Positions 49,673 through 60,607 of a stretch of DNA of 64,000 nucleotides are shown here, one piece after another. Source of the DNA: Lutraria lutraria. Taxonomy: Eukaryota; Mollusca; Bivalvia; Venerida; Mactridae. The DNA lies in contig OZ026847.1 in NCBI GenBank assembly GCA_964023205.1, positions 756,501 through 820,500 of the forward strand, read 5' to 3'. The notes under the pieces are model-generated. The model was given only the letters and a program-made list of their open reading frames with translations, had not been told where the DNA came from and did not search any database. The translations under genes were made by a program, and so were the position numbers. The number at the start of each line of letters is the position of its first letter. Position 1 is the stretch's first letter.

Positions 49673-50200
49673 TAACAAGAGGGCCACGATGGCCCTTTAT
49701 CGCTCACCTGAGAACAAAGGCCAATAATTAATGACCAGGTAATATAGTTTCCATCTCGTAAAACTCATTTTATCGTAGATTTTGAGATCAAAACCAACAC
49801 TGAAGGTATAATATTGTTAAACAAGCTAAAACGTAGCAAATTTTCTAATCCAAGGGCCCATAACTCTTGAAGTTGTTTTCACCCATAACTGAACTTGTCA
49901 AAAACCATAAGGTCATACACATTCATTGTAAATATGATTAGGATCGGTGAATAAATGAAGGCGCTAGAGTGTAAACAAGCTAAAATATAGCAAATTTTCT
50001 AAGTCAAGGGCCCATAACTCTTGAAGATATGGTCCGATTCCGCCCATAATCAAACTTGTCCAAGATCTTTTGGTTATACACATTTACTGAAAACATTTTA
50101 AGGATTGGTGAATAAATGAATGCGCTAGAGTGTAAACAAACTAATTGTGGACGTACGACGGACGCCGGACATTCAACGATCCTAAAAGCTCACCTGATGA
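49673..50200 (+). mobile_element. Non-autonomous pearl/Helentron-like element, second subfamily, short
   Basis: The left end has AGGGCCA-CGA-TGGCCCT and CGCTCACCTGAG, as in the element at 41837. The core differs: two units of about 149 bp share TAGCAAATTTTCTAA, AAGGGCCCATAACTCTTGAA and GGTGAATAAATGAA. The right part has GGACGCCGGAC and AAAAGCTCACCTGA but lacks the terminal hairpin, so it is truncated. It lies within about 125 bases of the end of the Ty3-type element, where a 3' LTR would be expected. Confidence 0.7.
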
Positions 50201-50319
50201 ATCAAAGTCATAACACATCATTAAACACAATACGACTTGAATATTCTTATATACAGTCATACAGTTGTGATATACTTCCGTATTACATGTTATTAATTAC
50301 ATTTTTTTATGAATATAAT

Positions 50320-50547
50320 TCACTTTGTCCATTCATCACTACTGTAGTATTTATTGGCTTGCACTACTCTACCAGATCGTGTTTGATAACAATTACTAGC
50401 AGGGGCCATTGGAGAATTATCTGGGATAAGGGGTTCCTGTGGAGTAATTGACATTTTTGAAGAGTGAGATTCGTCCAATACATTTGGCATGAATTCAACA
50501 ATATCTGAAAATTGTTGTTTTGTTTTGTTTATCTTCTGACGATTCAT
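50320..50547 (-). pseudogene. Pol C-terminal tail (Ty3-type element)
   Basis: A short frame-shifted continuation of pol ending CYQTRSGRVVQANKYY. TRSGR(V/I)V followed by a basic or polar end is the common closing motif of Ty3/gypsy polyproteins. Polypurine tract and LTR should follow to the left but are not recognisable. Confidence 0.7.
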
Positions 50548-51313
50548 TCAAATTAAATTTAGGGAGTGGTTTGGCTGTTTTATCATAATGTTGCTTTTGT
50601 TTCATTTTACATGACTGTATATGTGGTCGAACTGAACCAGGATCAATAGCATGAGGTAACAGTTGTTTGTTAGTAGTAGGTAGAACTGATCTAGTTCTCC
50701 TGCCCATTAACATTTGAACTGGTGACAGTTTACTGTCATTGAGTGGGGTATTTTTATACTCTAATATGGAGAGATAATAATCGTGTCCACTTTCCTTTGC
50801 ATTCTGTAATATGCGTTTGACAGTCTGGACTGTCCGTTCTGCGAGTCCGTTCGAAATGGGGTGTAAGGGGCTAGATGTGACATGAGTAATTTTCCACTCG
50901 TTTGTAAACGACTGAAATGTCTGTGAAGAGTACTGTGGTCCCTTGTCAGAGAACAGTCTGGCTGGTATGCCATGCACTGAAAATCGTGATTTAAGCTTCC
51001 TTACAACTGTCGAACTAAGTGTGTCTGGTAATTTGTCAATTTCAAAATAACGGCTATAATAGTCAACAATCAGAAGATAATTATTTCCGTCAAAATGAAA
51101 TAAATCAGTGGCAACGTCTTGCCATGGCCCTTGCGGTACTTCGTGGGGTGTTAATGGCTCTTTTTGATTGGAATTTCTGTACTTTAAACATATGTTGCAA
51201 TTCAGCACATAGTCACTTATCTGTTTTGTTATCCCAGGCCAAAACATCACATCTCTTGCTCTGAGGATACTTTCATCTGTACCCATGTGACCAACATGTA
51301 CTTGTTCAATCAT
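50495..51313 (-). pseudogene. Integrase (Ty3-type element)
   Basis: Catalyses insertion of element cDNA in live relatives. The N-terminal zinc-binding region is largely present (HVGHMG, then CNICLKYR). The catalytic triad is intact: Asp in ATDLFHF, Asp in FSDKGPQYSS and Glu in NGLAERTVQTVKR. QMLMGRRTRSVLPTT is a typical C-terminal block. A TAG four codons before this frame's ATG, where the context expects a readable codon (SLR-stop-HMIEQVH), breaks its link to RNase H. A frameshift near 50530 separates it from the last segment at 50320-50547. Confidence 0.85.
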
Positions 51314-51449
51314 GTGCTATCTAAGTGATTTGGGAATAACTAGAGTTTGACCTCTAAAAATAAGGCCTTCAGAGACTGACATTTCATCTCTGTGACTAAA
51401 AAATTCAACAGTCAGCCGACTACAGTCTGACCTACAAGCAGGCCATCCT

Positions 51450-51968
51450 TTAAGTATAATCTGTTTTTGTCGCTTCTCTCACATTTTCAATACTGCTGTC
51501 AGTGTATGACATTTGTTTTAATACAGTATGAACATGGAGATCTAGTCCCTCGATTTCGTAAATGTCAGAGCTAGGTTTCCGGGACAGTAGGTCACTGATC
51601 GGTACCTTTTTCCCAGGCACATGTTGTACGTCAAGGTCGTATTTTTGCAGTCGCAGCATCATTCTCTGCAAACGTGGAGGGGCTGCTGAAAGGGGTTTCT
51701 TCATTATTGAAGAATATAATTTGATGTACTGATGAAACTTCGTACATGCAAATAGTATTGCAAGCATTTCACGTTCAATGTTGGCATAATTTTGCTCAGT
51801 AGGGGTCAATGATTTTGATGCGAATGCAACAGGTCGTCCATCTTGCATGATTACTGCACCTACACCTTTTAATGAAGCATCGCATTCAACCGTAACAGAC
51901 TTGCTTGGGTCAAAATATGCTAAGACTGGACTTTCTGAGATAACCTGTTTCATTTCTTTGAAATGCAT
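51450..51968 (-). pseudogene. RNase H domain (Ty3-type element)
   Basis: SPVLAYFDPSKSVTVECDAS carries the first catalytic Asp, and NIEREMLAIL the catalytic Glu. HVPGKKVPISDLLSRKP is the usual C-terminal block. Between FHQYI and KKPLSAAPPRLQRM the sequence is about 16 residues shorter than usual, removing the TDHKPL block with another acidic residue, so the domain is probably dead. The frame ends at TAA in ATKTDYT, and the following linker continues in another frame (GWPACRSDC...). Confidence 0.85.
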
Positions 51969-52389
51969 CTGTCTGTGGGTGGTCCCTAATGAACTCTATG
52001 TCTTTCTTTAGTAACGACCTCATGGGGCTAGTAATGTCAGACAGGTTTGGAGCAAACTTTTGCAAGTAGTTGACCATGCCTAGTACATTTTCTAGTTCCG
52101 CTTGATTTGTCGGAGTGGCAATTTGTGATACTGCCTTTATTTTCGTAGGGTCAGGTTTGAGTCCGTTTGACGTTATTAGGTGACCAAAGAATGGTACTTC
52201 TTTTAAGCCTATGCGACACTTGTCGGGATTGAACCTTATGCCTTTAGCACGTGCGCGTTCTAGCACTGCTAATACATTCTGGTCATGTTCCTTGCGTGTC
52301 TTACCATATATCAATATGTCGTCCACGATCGCGGCGATACCTGGTAAGCCTTCAAATATCTCGCTTACCTTTTTGACAAATATATCCAT
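51910..52389 (-). pseudogene. Reverse transcriptase palm/thumb part (Ty3-type element)
   Basis: Starts just past the break with MDIFVKKVSEIF. The block expected between RYRYLR and this point (the LPFG...SAPE region) is missing, so a small deletion shifted the frame. The catalytic pair is intact in IVDDILIYGKTRKEHD, followed by GIRFNPDKC and VPFFGHLITSNGLKPDP. The end of this frame overlaps the RNase H frame at a frameshift near 51965, where AFQRNE and HFKEMKQ are alternative readings of one stretch. Confidence 0.85.
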
Positions 52390-52418
52390 AATTGACGAGA
52401 TCTAAGGTAACGATATCT

Positions 52419-53255
52419 TCAAAAAGGGGTACTGAACGTGGTGAGATACGACGAGTTATCGTCCAGTTGAATGCTCCAATAAGCATGGAGACTAAAATAT
52501 TCACAACCTGCAAGTTGTGATGTCACGTCATCCAATGTCGGTATCGGATAATGTGGTCTGCGTATAGCTTCATTAAGGGCCTTTGGGTCAAGACAAATGC
52601 GTAATTGACCTGTTTTGGGTTTTTCGACTACTACAAGGGAATTTACCCAATCTGTAGGTATGTCAACTTTGGCTATTATTTTACTTTCTTCCATACGTGT
52701 TAGTTCAGCTTGCAAGCGTGATTTGATAGCTTCTGGTACTCTCCTAGGAGGGTTGACCACTGGGACTGCACATTCCTTTAAGTGCAACTTTTCCACACCA
52801 GGAATCACACCAATTCCTGTGAAAAGGTCTCCATGATCACGTATGACATTTTCTCTGCACAATGGTATTTCATTGTTAACCATGTATGTCATCTGTACCA
52901 GTTCTAGATCAATGGAAGTTTTGAGGCTTACAAGGGGAAATGCGGGAGTGTCTACAATATAGAATAGTGTATCTACAATCCTATATTTATATTGGCATTT
53001 AAGCTTTATCTTACCTAACACTGGGATTTCATTGCCTGTGTAGGAAGTCAGCTTACTAGAAGGGGGCTCTAACCGGGCACTGATATTAAGGGACTGAAAC
53101 TGTTGCAGAGGGAAACTATTTACCGCGCTCCCGGTGTCTACCTTAAAATCAATATTTATTTTGGAAGGGCCAATAGATAAACGGACTAGGGTACGATCTG
53201 TAGAATTCAAACTGCTTACCGTATCCATGTGGAATTCATCTAAATCATCCATCAA
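52419..53255 (-). pseudogene. Protease and N-terminal reverse transcriptase (Ty3-type element)
   Basis: An open stretch of 278 codons. Near residue 40 is the aspartic protease motif DTGSAVN. Around residues 170-250 are the RT entry blocks: PRRVPEAIKSRLQ, then MEESKII, LRICLDPKALN and PHYPIPTLDD. The motif A region reads FSLHAYWSIQLDD where the family has an LDA plus spacer before YW/FW. The catalytic Asp is replaced by His and the spacer is shortened, which should abolish polymerase activity. The frame ends at TTTTGA after TTFSTPF, where the family has a Gly codon, consistent with one nonsense substitution. The next codons still read RYRYLR. Confidence 0.85.
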
Positions 53256-53316
53256 TTTGTCACAAACATTACATTATTTTTGACACGTTTAGTCCTGCAC
53301 ACCTTCGCAAAATGGT

Positions 53317-53811
53317 TTAATTTGTCACATTGTAGACACTCTTCCCTCTTGCTGGACATTCTCTGAATTTATGTACAGTTCCACATCTCGTGCATGTTGT
53401 CTTCTGGGGTGACCCCGTGTTTAGACCACGGGCTCCTCTGTGGTTCTGACTATTCGTTTGTTTTGATTGTCCTCGGTAATTCGTTGATTGCTTTCCAGAT
53501 TGAACGAAGTCGACATCTTTCTGTGTCATAGACCGCAGCTGTTCTTCTGAGTACTCCAAACTTTGTGCAGTTTGTTCAACTTTGTCCAAGGTTAAATCTG
53601 CACAAAAGTTTATAAGTTTCTCTCGTAGCTTATTTGAATTTGTCTCAAAGACTATTCTATCGCGCAGCATATTGTCATGCTCTTCTTGTGCAACGTTGCA
53701 GTCTCTTGCAACCATCCGTAGACGCGCTACGAAACGGCCAATCGTATCCGCTCCTTGTACTTCATTATTAAACTTACAGCGTGCAAATATTGGATTCAAT
53801 TTCGGCTGCAC
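53317..53811 (-). pseudogene. Gag fragment with CCHC zinc knuckle (Ty3-type element)
   Basis: About 165 codons remain. The middle part (RFVARLRMVARDCNV, then LRDRIVFE) matches the conserved C-terminal region of Ty3/gypsy Gag capsid. A Gln/Asn-rich linker follows, then a zinc knuckle CTRCGTVHKFREC (Cx2Cx3Hx4C) that would bind element RNA in the particle. The listed 5' end opens with GTG, not ATG, and upstream frames are interrupted near 53815-53845, so the true N-terminus is lost or shifted. The frame ends shortly after the knuckle, and the protease frame starts about 60 bases further on. Confidence 0.8.
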
Positions 53812-54125
53812 ATGCGCTTTAAACTTGTCGTAATAAGTTTTCAGCTACTTTTTGTCATCATCACTTAATATTCATGTAGAGTGGATGCCTCTGCCTTTCT
53901 CTCCTACCCATAATAATAGGTATGATATAATTCTTCTTCTGATTTGCCTTTCAGTGGACCTGAAAACACCAAATGTGTGTGCCTTGAAAACTTTTCCCAA
54001 GCTACAGGCAGGTTTGAATCCTTCCAGTTCATTACTGGTGGTTGGATGCCGCCTAATTACATATTTGTCACAAGTTCTCAATATTACAGATTAATGTCCA
54101 ATTTTAATTCCAATAACAAAAGAAA

Positions 54126-54136
54126 TTCTGACACCA
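54126..54136 (-). promoter_or_regulatory. Primer-binding site of the Ty3-type element
   Basis: The minus strand reads TGGTGTCAGAA directly after the LTR end. This is a well-known primer-binding sequence of many Ty3/gypsy elements, complementary to a host tRNA 3' end, and primes minus-strand DNA synthesis. Confidence 0.8.
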
Positions 54137-54363
54137 TGTTGTACTTTTGTTGTGTGTGTTGTGATGAATAATAAATGTCTACAAGTCAAACAACAAACAC
54201 AAATGTGTATAGACACTATTTATTTCTAAATTCAACAATTATTAAAAACTATAGCATGTGTATTGAAAGGCGATCATTTATGAAGTGACTAGTATTAGAA
54301 TTGTAACAGAGTACTGTTACATATAAAGATCATTATAGTCTGTTCTAATATAATACTGTAACA
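54137..54363 (-). repeat. 5' LTR of the Ty3-type element
   Basis: Read on the minus strand this 227-base segment starts TGTTACAGTATTA and ends AGTACAACA, fitting the TG...CA rule. It is followed at once by a primer-binding site. No second LTR was found, so the boundaries rest on the TG/CA ends and the adjacent primer site rather than on LTR comparison. Confidence 0.7.
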
Positions 54364-54366
54364 TAC

Positions 54367-54700
54367 CTCATTTAATTTTGATAGCCAATCAAAATCGCTT
54401 ATGTTTACGGTACAATAATTGAAACCACGCCCATGTTTGATGTCTAGTAACATTTTTTTGTCATTAATGAATTAATAGTAAAACAATGCACAAAACATTA
54501 GAGATGTTTAACGCTGATATGGAAAAGTCGATAAAGGGGTGAAGTATTTATCGCAATAAAACACCATGTTTGAGCATTCGGTTAGAATGTTTTGTTGCTT
54601 GGTATTAAAGTATGATATTTAATCTTTGTAAATAAAGTAAAATATCATTTTACGTTATTTTAGCGATTTTATCCAAGCCAGATACGTTAAAGTATTACAA
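54367..54700. repeat. Dispersed repeat family X, copy 2, uninterrupted
   Basis: An intact counterpart of the repeat at 40136-41454. It has ATGATATTTAATCTTTG at the point where the other copy carries the LINE, so it serves as an empty site. A small hairpin (ATTTTGAT, spacer AGCCA, ATCAAAAT) lies near the left end. It directly abuts the LTR of the Ty3-type element, suggesting that element inserted at or into its left edge. Confidence 0.75.
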
Positions 54701-56367
54701 ACGCATTTTGTGTGAACAACCTTTTGTATCACACGTGGATCTAAAGAAGAGCGTTATTGTTTGTCACGCGTCTTTGACTCCTGTTTTCCTGGAATGAGCA
54801 CATTGACCAATACTTGAAAAGAATGCATTTCGCAGAACATTTCGTTATTATGTAATACAATAGACACCGGGAGTGTACTGTCCTATGACCAACATCATTC
54901 TGTCAGCTATGTTCTGTTTCTAAAACAGTTGATGATGGTCCTAACAATAGAAGCCACATTTATAAGACTTCAATTGAGACGGAAAACTTATACATTCTTT
55001 CTCATGGTCTCTCGAGAGTTAAACAGTAAGAATATTTCCTCATTAAGACTTTCTGTTACATGAGCGCAGTCACTATCAATTATTGGCAAAGACAAGACAA
55101 CTTACGATTTAAACTATAAGAGCCAGTTTATATTCAGATTTAATTCTTGATTAAGTATATCCTGAGCCTCGCGAGATGAACTGCGGTATCCACAATACGT
55201 TATGTTAGATTAGTTTAAACTTATTTATTTTACATAGATCGTAGAACAGATTCTCGCAACTTATACTAACAACTCCCGATGACTGAGTCAAGGGTTCTGA
55301 CCAGTACTCGCGCAGAATTTCACCATTGACTGGATTCGAGCCCACAACCTCCAGGTCAGGAGGCCGACGCTCTACTCCTACACCACTGCCTGTTCCTCCT
55401 TTTGATATGTAAGATTCATTGCATGTATATCTTGTCGTTTGATATTAACAACCCGTGCTACTGGGTGTAACGTTGTTTACATGCTAGTATTTTTTTCACT
55501 TTGAAATGAATTTCATAGCAAAAAGGGAACGACTGCGCCACGTATCGTGTTTCGTTTGATTACCACGGGTGACGTGTAAATCTTTCTTTTTAAGGATAGC
55601 AATCTCTGATTAGAAATAAGTCCATTTTACTGATTGAACTGTCAATACGTGTTACGTAACACGAATGGATAGATTTCCTCATTATCAAATCTAATGCACG
55701 CTAAAATATCATTGTTGATCCCAAAGGATGTATGTCTTAGTTAATTATTAAAAATCTAGCACGTATACGTTCCACTAAATACGTATACATGTATAATGGT
55801 TTCCCCAAGTGTACCATCAATTGTCCAACACAGAGATAGTAGGTATAAAGCTGTCTATATTAATATATTATTTGGATTGTTATTTATTAAGTCTATACAC
55901 TCATTGTATACTATACAGTGAAAGTTTTTTATCATAGACTATTCCTATATTCAAATATCGCATGATATGCCGTCGTTATATAACAACTACTTGGGAATGT
56001 AAGACTTTTGAATGAAGGCAGTGTCACTTATCTAAATATTGACCACGACAATACCGATAACGTAATGTGTTAAGATAAATAAGCATAAGCAATAAAAGAT
56101 GTCATTTAGCTTACATAATAATTCAAATATAGATATTTGAGATATTTACTATCATAGAATAATGAAGTTTATTTATCCACATTCCAAGATGTCTTCCTTC
56201 ATTTCCATGTTACTGGTACAGTGGAATATGGAATATCTTTGGGTCGCTTGGAATTCTTCATAACTAATACTTATTATGATGTCCCACTGTTCATGTAGTC
56301 GTGTTTTATAAAGGAACTGTCCGTGTACATGTTCATAACGATTACCAGAAACAGTAAAGCATTAAAT
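54701..56367. other. Non-coding apart from a SINE fragment
   Basis: Apart from the SINE at 55270-55398 I see only AT-rich sequence. Confidence 0.4.
55270..55398 (-). repeat. tRNA-derived SINE fragment, family E
   Basis: On the minus strand the right end reads GGCAGTGGTGTAGGAGTAGA (A-box region), CGTCGGCCTCCTGACC (anticodon stem-loop) and GTGGGCTCGAATCC (B box). A short unrelated body continues to about 55270. Only one copy is seen, so the far boundary is approximate. Confidence 0.6.
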
Positions 56368-56467
56368 ACGACTATCCCTATACAACCATCACTATACGAC
56401 CACCCCTATACGACCCTCCCTATACGACCTTCGCTATATGACCATCCCTATACGACCCTCCCTATAG
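56368..56467. repeat. Short tandem repeat with 14-bp unit
   Basis: About seven units of CTATACGACCATCC-like sequence with scattered substitutions. No coding content. Confidence 0.85.
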
Positions 56468-56901
56468 GAAGAGGGAATTAACAACCAGACAAACACATGA
56501 AATTTATTACTACGAATAAAAGCATTGGCTGGATTACGAAATTAAAATACTGGTGGGTCGTAAACACGTACAGCAACCGCTAATGAACCGTACTAGTCCA
56601 TCTATTTTTGAACTAACCGACACATTTAATTACGCAAACGCTTTTAATAAAAATGCACCTATTCGTTTGGTAAATGAATTGTTCCAAGCGTTAAGTTCTT
56701 AAACATGAAAGAAGCTAAAAGTAACTCAATACAGAAGCACATCATTCCAATAGAACACTAATGTCTGCTAACCTAATATCTAACCTATACCACAAAAGTG
56801 GAATTAGACATGCCAGAATAGTAATTTAATCTGACAGATGAAATGAACGACACATAGAAAAAAACACGCAATTATCTCGTCATAAATAAATCGATTTAAT
56901 A

Positions 56902-57689
56902 CAGTCCCAAAAGAAAGGTAACATATCTTCAGAATTTGCAATGTAATACAAATTTAAAAACAAAAGTGTATTTTTCATCCTTGACGTCGTTTTAGTAATT
57001 TATGACGTTTTTAATGTTACGACTTTCCATCATCTTTACTTACCATACTCACAACATAAAATTTTCTATCACTTAGATACACATGTCTTTGTTGGAATTT
57101 CTTTACCTTGTATTTGATTTGTTTCAATCACTGAAAGACACCGTATCATCAAAGATGAACGGTCCAATTTTACCATGGCACGACATTGCACACAGCGAGT
57201 TTCTCACTGTGTAGTGGCCTCTCCGCAAAAGAATGAGGTCGCTTTTGAAAATCAAATTTGTTAATGTGCTCAAAAAGAAGTCTCCTACCTTACAAAACAT
57301 GTGGTTCATACAGGATGGTGGTACGGCACATACACACCGAGTGTTGTACTATACTTTCTACACAATATGATTGAGTAATATTCAGACGATATCCGGAGGT
57401 GAAAGATTGCAGAATATCTTGACCCGCGCATAGTCTTGACCTCAACCCATGCAACTTCTTTTTTTTGGGAATATTTTTTTAAGTCAAAGGTTTGTACAGC
57501 CTTAAGTCACCGAACAAAGGGTGAAAAATGCACTTTTGTTTTCTAATTTGTATTTTATTGCAAGTTCTGAAGATATTTATGAGGTTCTCCTACACAAATA
57601 ACTTACAACTTTGATCTACATGCTTATAATAATCTGCAATTCAAAGGGACACTAAACATGTATGGAAGTGCTACCTTTCTTTTGGGACC
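56902..57689 (+). mobile_element. Mariner/Tc1-like transposon remnant with long inverted repeats
   Basis: Left terminus GTCCCAAAAGAAAGGTA (from 56904) is inverted at the right end (TACCTTTCTTTTGGGAC, ending 57687). TA dinucleotides flank at 56900-56901 and 57690-57691, as expected of the IS630-Tc1-mariner superfamily. Inner arm sequence also matches: ATATCTTCAGAATTTGCAAT and ACAAATTTAAAAACAAAAGT at left have near-perfect inverted counterparts at 57525-57575. About 110 extra bases lie between the outer and inner arm on the right side. A decayed transposase lies inside. Confidence 0.75.
57130..57490 (+). pseudogene. Transposase remnant (IS630-Tc1-mariner type)
   Basis: In one frame the plus strand reads QNMWFIQDGGTAHTHRVL, matching the WFxQDGAPxH block that carries the second catalytic Asp of many Tc1/mariner-related transposases. 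In another frame further on it reads PAHSLDLNPCNFF, matching the PARSPDLNPxDFFLW block. Here the catalytic acid after NP is replaced (NPCN). Frameshifts and stops lie between the blocks, and only about the last third of a normal transposase is present. It is a dead internal remnant of the surrounding inverted-repeat element. Confidence 0.7.
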
Positions 57690-57691
57690 TA

Positions 57692-58832
57692 GCATCGCAA
57701 AATGTAAATTGCATTATGCAGTTACTATGTGAACATTTTATATATAAACAATTTTAAATGCCTTAAAATCAAAGAGTTTTGTTCAAACCTAAATAATGCT
57801 TTGTTTACACCAGCCCATGTATTAAGGGACACAACCACTATCTTCTACAAGCATGCCTGAATTTACAAATGATGAATAACTTCTGATCCTTATATTTGAA
57901 ATTATATTTTAAGGTATTATATCCCTAACACCGTACTTTTCGGACGTATTTGCTCGATGCAACACACACGTGTTTATCACAAAAGTAGCGTAGCCCAATT
58001 ATCGTTAATTGTTTGATAGTTACCTTAGACTCTTCACATTATTTTACGTCGCATTTCAATTAATTTCTAAGAATTTTTGCCTTTGTTGAAAAATGAAAAA
58101 AAATCTTTAGACGTGTGATGATCCATGTCTCTTTATCACATTAGATTGATATTGTGTAATTGCATCTTTTTCTTTGAAATGGATGATGTTCTTTTATCTT
58201 TAAAAAATGACTGCTCGCATAGACTTAAACGCAAATTTAAAGGAAAAATAACTTAAAGGAATGTCATCTTTTTACAAGCCGTAAAGTAATTTTTTTCTAT
58301 CATGGAAACATAATAAAATTATAAAGATTTCCCTAATCTTTCCGCTCTATATTGAGATATGAATGTTGATAGTTAGAATCATGATACATTAAAATACAAG
58401 TTGTTGTATAAATATAATTACGAGAAAATATTCAAATGTTTGCTTGCATCATTAGTTCTGATCACAATCACTTTTGTCAAAGTACATAAAGATATCTTAC
58501 ACTCGCATTCAAAGATTCCAGACTATTTCGGTATAGCTTGTATCGTGACGTGCCTCCTTGTTACACAATGAGTAATACAGTCTGCAACATTTACTTGTAT
58601 GCAAATTTAGCAATTATACACCAACATGATAAAAGGAATCCGTTGTCTGAGATCTAAACGCTTCTCATGCTATTCCATATTGATTTTTTTGGTGTATAAT
58701 TATCACATTTTATACAATTATATGCGATGAAGGCATTGTGATAAATGCAAATATTTGTAATTTAATCGATCACTTCCAAAGAACCATAGTTCGTTGTTTC
58801 TATCCTCTAACAAAACCTGATATTCTTAATCT
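57692..58832. other. Non-coding, nothing recognised
   Basis: AT-rich, without frames, inverted ends or tandem repeats that I can support. Confidence 0.45.
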
Positions 58833-59184
58833 TTAAAGGCCCATGAGCTTTTTGAATGTAGTAATACAGGAAATAGATAAAATGATAGTAAAATAAAAGA
58901 AATATATTTTATTTGCTCTAAAACAATATTTACATAATGCCTTTCTACAGCCATGTCTCGTAAAATGTTGTCAGATGATTTTTCTTATTTTTTGCAACAT
59001 CATTGAACAAATACTGTGCAATATTTGTATAATCATGTACATTTGTACTTCGTGATTGAAAAAGCAAATTTCGGAAAGTTTTTTGGCAAGTAAAAGTCAG
59101 TTTCACTGATAAGACATCTTTCTAGGTAAAATAAGACCTACTTTTAATTAATTTTAAAATCCAAAAAAGCTACTGGGGCTTTAA
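58833..59184. mobile_element. MITE, TTAAAGCCCC family, copy 2
   Basis: The left end TTAAAGGCCCATGAGCTTTT pairs with the right end AAAAAGCTACTGGGGCTTTA. The 352-bp interior is AT-rich and non-coding. Termini match the element at 14490-14882. Target duplication cannot be fixed because the ends themselves carry TTAA. Confidence 0.7.
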
Positions 59185-60607
59185 TATCTAACGTTGTGAG
59201 GTCGATACTTTAAGATTCGTTATTGTGCAGGATCATTTCTTGTAAATACGGATATATATCTTATTTTTTCTTTAAAGCAAAATGTATATACAGTATACTA
59301 TATATTGACATTCCATTAAAAAACGCCACATGTTGTAATTTCATATTTATCCATTCTCTTAACAAGCTAATCGGACAGCATCGCTATGGCAGATCAATAT
59401 ACATAAACATATGCTCCTCTTAAAGGCAAGAAGCCAATTCCGCATAATTTGGAAGGATTTATAGTCAGTAAATCGAGACTGATTCAATGTTTGGCGGAAA
59501 TTGCCCTTTAGCAAAATGCATACATAATTACTAGTTACTAGTATTAGAATGGTGATTGTTTAGAAATAAGTTTAACAAATTGTGATATAAGAGCTTTCAA
59601 TTTAAACTAAAGTCATTGCAATACTTTTTAGCTGTTATCAAATATTCGAACGATGTTGTTTGTTTCGTGCATCTCGTTCCTTATTTTGATTTTATTTTTG
59701 TCATTTCTAAAGGCATTGTGAGGTTTATTATATAAAATACAGCATGTTAAATACTTCAGCATGTAACTTAATGAATATGTAAATAAAACATTATATATGT
59801 ACATTACAGTTACCTATTTGCAGTCTCAAATAATAGTTCTAAATAACGAAACCGCTTCATCGATTGTATTTAGTATTGTATCTGATAGAGCGTAGAAAGC
59901 TTGTAACTATCTGATTATAAATATATCGGCATGTTGGTCCATGCTAGCTTCATAAAAGCACGTGTGTATTCCCATGCAAGGTTTTTCCTGATATATCACA
60001 TGCTGAGGAAAAAAAACTGTTTGATTTTTATAATAATATTTGATCATTCAAATTTGATATTCTAAAATGTTAAATAAGTATTTGTCGATATTATCCCGAG
60101 GTTTTAGGATTGTTTTGCTTTATTTTGTAATTGTTGTGGTTAACCGAATTTGTTTGACAACACGCGCTATGTTGATTACCGAGACAGTTACCATTTGTTG
60201 ATAAGATATTTATTTATTATTATTCATATTTTAATTATTTCTAAAACATGATGCATAAGACACAAAATGGGCATATAACGTTACATGTTCAAACAAAAAT
60301 ATATTACTGAATATACAGATTGAGATTGTAAAATTATTAAAGGTAAATAATATCAGTAAAACATTGAAACCATGTCACAAACGTTAAAATACAAGGATGG
60401 CACAAAAAGGAAGTAAATCCATATTTCCATTGTGGTCCTTTATAAAATTGATGTAAATAACCAAGGAAGCAACAACAAATTATATTAATATGAAAAAAAG
60501 AAAATTAAATGGAATACACATTTATCTAAGAGATAATAATTATTATCACAGAATTTACGTCATTATCTGAGAAATTATTGATATTTAAAATGTGTATAAA
60601 AACAACT
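59185..60607. other. Non-coding; right end is the LINE 3' region
   Basis: Very AT-rich. The last few hundred bases before 60608 are probably the 3' untranslated part of the minus-strand LINE, but its end could not be fixed. Confidence 0.4.

Larger units (their letters stand above)
50206..54363 (-). mobile_element. Degenerate Ty3/gypsy LTR retrotransposon
   Basis: On the minus strand the order is LTR, primer-binding site, gag with zinc knuckle, protease, reverse transcriptase, RNase H, integrase. The RT/RH-before-IN order and the motifs place it in Ty3/gypsy. The 5' LTR (54137-54363) and primer-binding site are present. No matching 3' LTR is visible at the left, where a pearl-like element lies. 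Frameshifts, nonsense codons and internal deletions break the reading frames into five pieces, so it cannot move by itself. It abuts a family X repeat at 54367. Confidence 0.9.
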
